This document shows positions 62,343 through 64,000 of a stretch of 64,000 nt of DNA, in pieces. Origin of the DNA: Anaerolineae bacterium (lineage in GTDB: Bacteria > Chloroflexota > Anaerolineae > Aggregatilineales > Phototrophicaceae); contig JAJEAA010000029.1 in the NCBI GenBank assembly GCA_022824365.1, positions 1 to 64,000 on the forward strand. The letters run 5' to 3'. Position 1 is the first letter of the stretch; every line of letters begins with the position of its first letter. The position numbers and the translations under genes are program-made. Under the pieces are notes generated by a model, which was not told the DNA's origin, ran no database searches, and saw nothing but the letters and a program-made list of their open reading frames with translations.

Positions 62343-63040
62343 ATGCCTGGCGCAACACCATCCAGCACTGCCGAGTCATACTGCCCGCCGGCATGCTGAG
62401 CTAATAGCGCCAGGAGATCGGCAAGAGCGCTCTCGATATCGACTCGGCCGTTATCGTGATGCGCTTCTACTGTGATGACCGCATCAGTTGTCACGTCGCT
62501 CGCGGCACTGGTAGCGCTCTGCCGCCAGCACCAGCGTCGCGCCACCACCATCTTAGTCATATCAGAGAAGATGACTTCGCCCAGGTCCGGATGCATTGTT
62601 TCGCCGCTGGCCAGTTCGGCGTAGCGCTCGCTGCCTTCTGAATAGTGGACCGTTATTGGCGTCGTGATTTGACGCGCATCGAAGATGGCGACGGGCAAGG
62701 CATAACGGATGCTCACGAGATTGCCGATATCGACCAAAGTGTTGATGCTGGGGATGTCTCCCTTTTTCGTCAATCGGCGGAGCAGGGCCTCGGCCGCGCT
62801 GCGATACTTGGTCGGCGAAACTCCGAAAGCGCTGAAGGCGCGGCGCCAAGCCTTCAATGACGGCAGTTCGCTCAAGGGCGTATTGCCGATTCGCGCTTTG
62901 ACCGCTGCCTGCTCGTTCAGATAGATGTCACGCAGCGCGGCGCAAGTTGGCCCATTCGCCATGCTCTTGCCGACGATGACGCCTCCAACCAAGCCCGGAT
63001 ATTCCTCGATTATTCGAGCGTCATATCGAAAGTATGTCAT
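62339..63040 (-). CDS. Stand-alone B3/B4 tRNA-binding-domain protein
   Basis: This 233-residue protein resembles the B3/B4 editing domain of phenylalanyl-tRNA synthetase beta subunit found as a free protein: LKAWRRAFSAFGVSPTKYRS, LLRRLTKKGDIPSINTLVD and NLVSIRYALPVAIFD are the characteristic blocks. Such free proteins may edit mischarged tRNA or act in other roles; few are tested. GGAGG 5 nt before the ATG lies in the last codons of the MFS gene, so the two are coupled. Confidence 0.8.
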   Translation of the reverse strand: MTYFRYDARIIEEYPGLVGGVIVGKSMANGPTCAALRDIYLNEQAAVKARIGNTPLSELPSLKAWRRAFSAFGVSPTKYRSAAEALLRRLTKKGDIPSINTLVDIGNLVSIRYALPVAIFDARQITTPITVHYSEGSERYAELASGETMHPDLGEVIFSDMTKMVVARRWCWRQSATSAASDVTTDAVITVEAHHDNGRVDIESALADLLALLAQHAGGQYDSAVLDGVAPGI

Positions 63041-63041
63041 C

Positions 63042-64000
63042 TTATCCTCCAGCCGCTAATTCGGGCGCGGTCCAGCCCAGCCGCGTTTCACGTTTCTCCA
63101 ACCAATGTATGACGCGCAGCCAGAGCAGCAAGGGCACAACGGCCGCCAGAGCCGACGCGAAAACAATGCCTTGCATGCCATTGTCGCCAAAGGCGTCTAT
63201 TGCAAGACCGACCGCCAGAATGCCTATCGACTGGACCAACTCAAAGCCGGCGAAATCGAGGGAAAACATACGCCCCAAGTATTCGTCGCGCACTTGCTGC
63301 TGAATGATAACCGAACTGTAAGTCCAGTTCACGGAGCCGCCCATCGCCCTGACCACCACAGCCAAGGCGAGCACTTCAAGCGAGGGCGATATTCCCCATA
63401 TCAGCCAACCCAAGGCGATCAAGGCGAAGCCAACGACGATCAGCCGCCGCAATGTACGCACGCTGTCATCGCTGAACCGGTTGGTGATCAGAGGTCCGAT
63501 TATCGCGCCGAATCCGAAAGCCGCCCACAGGATCGCCATAGACGTTATCCCTTGCTCGCCAAGCACGAAGACCTGCGTACCGTATATGATAAGCAGCGAG
63601 TCGGAGCTTGTGATGCTCTGCCCGGCTTTGACGAAAATGGCGGCGGCCGTCTCCGGATGGTTTAAGAAGTAACGTATTCCGTCAAGAAACGTGCGCTCGG
63701 ATTTGTTCTTTACTTCGCGTTCGGCTTGACCGATTTCCGAACGAGGCGTCTGCGGTATGGCGATCATGGCGACCAAAACCGCCGAGAGCAGAAATGTCAT
63801 GGAATCTATCAACAGCGCTGCTTCTATGCCGAAGAGCTCGGCCACGAGCCCGCCTGTGATCGCGCCAATCGCCAACATCGCCGACCAGGTCACGCTGCTC
63901 AAGGTGTTTCCGATAATCAACTGATGCCGATACAATATGCTCGGCATAATGGCGTTGCGCGCCGGCTCAAACACGGACGAGACCAGAAACTGGATGATGA
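63042..64000 (-). CDS. MFS transporter, EntS/MFS_3-like (N-terminus beyond window)
   Basis: About 319 residues of this exporter are visible; the frame stays open to the right edge, so the start and the first membrane segments are missing. The stretch SSVFEPARNAIMPSIL, SSVTWSAMLAIGAITGG and FGIEAALLIDSMTFLLSAVL is typical of the MFS_3 group that includes enterobactin exporter-like and multidrug efflux proteins. It comprises around nine further hydrophobic segments. It ends 1 nt before the start of the B3/B4 gene and shares an operon with it. Confidence 0.85.
   Translation of the reverse strand, partial: IIQFLVSSVFEPARNAIMPSILYRHQLIIGNTLSSVTWSAMLAIGAITGGLVAELFGIEAALLIDSMTFLLSAVLVAMIAIPQTPRSEIGQAEREVKNKSERTFLDGIRYFLNHPETAAAIFVKAGQSITSSDSLLIIYGTQVFVLGEQGITSMAILWAAFGFGAIIGPLITNRFSDDSVRTLRRLIVVGFALIALGWLIWGISPSLEVLALAVVVRAMGGSVNWTYSSVIIQQQVRDEYLGRMFSLDFAGFELVQSIGILAVGLAIDAFGDNGMQGIVFASALAAVVPLLLWLRVIHWLEKRETRLGWTAPELAAGG

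Noticed and set aside
1..64000. CRISPR arrays, tRNA or rRNA genes, prophage genes
   Set aside because: No evenly spaced direct repeats, no cloverleaf-like or rRNA sequence, and no phage structural genes were noticed on reading; tRNAscan, Infernal and CRISPR searches would be decisive.

Overview
The window is 64 kb of gene-dense bacterial DNA of moderately high GC content. It carries about 51 protein genes, four of them with GTG or TTG starts and one cut by each window edge, and no rRNA, tRNA or CRISPR array that I can see. Its content is that of a carbohydrate-scavenging heterotroph: five CUT1-type sugar-binding proteins, four CUT1 permease pairs, one complete branched-chain amino-acid/amide (Liv) transporter, four formylglycine sulfatases, three sialidase-type beta-propeller proteins and three furanosidase-type glycosidases (GH172, GH127, GH51). 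The signal peptides, gene families and codon use suggest an Anaerolineae-like member of the Chloroflexota, but this is inference; no phylogenetic marker is present.

Layout. 1-141: end of an IS3-family element. 803-8496 (+): two CUT1 sugar transport operons, the first ending in a GH172-family enzyme. 8501-21292 (-): a tightly packed ten-gene operon (binding protein, sulfatase, two Lpl-type permeases, sialidase, two-part propeller protein, sulfatase, sialidase, sulfatase, MDR dehydrogenase) that reads as a sulfated/sialylated glycan utilisation locus. 21738-23678 (+): GH127. 23832-25136 (-): an orphan sugar-binding protein closely related to the one at 5235. 25280-30871 (-): livKHMGF. 31397-33275 (+): TIM-barrel isomerase/epimerase plus Gfo/Idh/MocA oxidoreductase. 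33290-37409 (-): glycogen phosphorylase and GH51 arabinofuranosidase. 37770-41373: sulfatase, DapA/NanA-family lyase and an enolase-superfamily dehydratase. 41377-52394 (-): TIM-barrel protein, LacI regulator, CUT1 transporter, a protein of unknown function, two phytanoyl-CoA-dioxygenase-like proteins and an FAD oxidoreductase. 52523-57655 (+): SDR, amidase, lactate-permease-family transporter, DegT aminotransferase. 57662-64000: TPP enzyme, class I/II aminotransferase, TauE/SafE exporter, methyltransferase, B3/B4-domain protein and a truncated MFS exporter.

How it works together. Sulfatases and sialidases would strip charged groups, the furanosidases would trim arabinose- or fructose-like residues, and the CUT1 systems would import the released sugars. 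No CUT1 ATPase is encoded here, so the four permease pairs must borrow one from elsewhere in the genome. Oxidoreductases, the dehydratase and the aldolase-family protein suggest oxidative, non-phosphorylating sugar breakdown. Good sigma70-like promoters (TTGACA, 16-18 bp, TAnnnT) can be read in several intergenic regions. Every one of the six binding-protein genes is followed within about 10-32 bases by a stem-loop.
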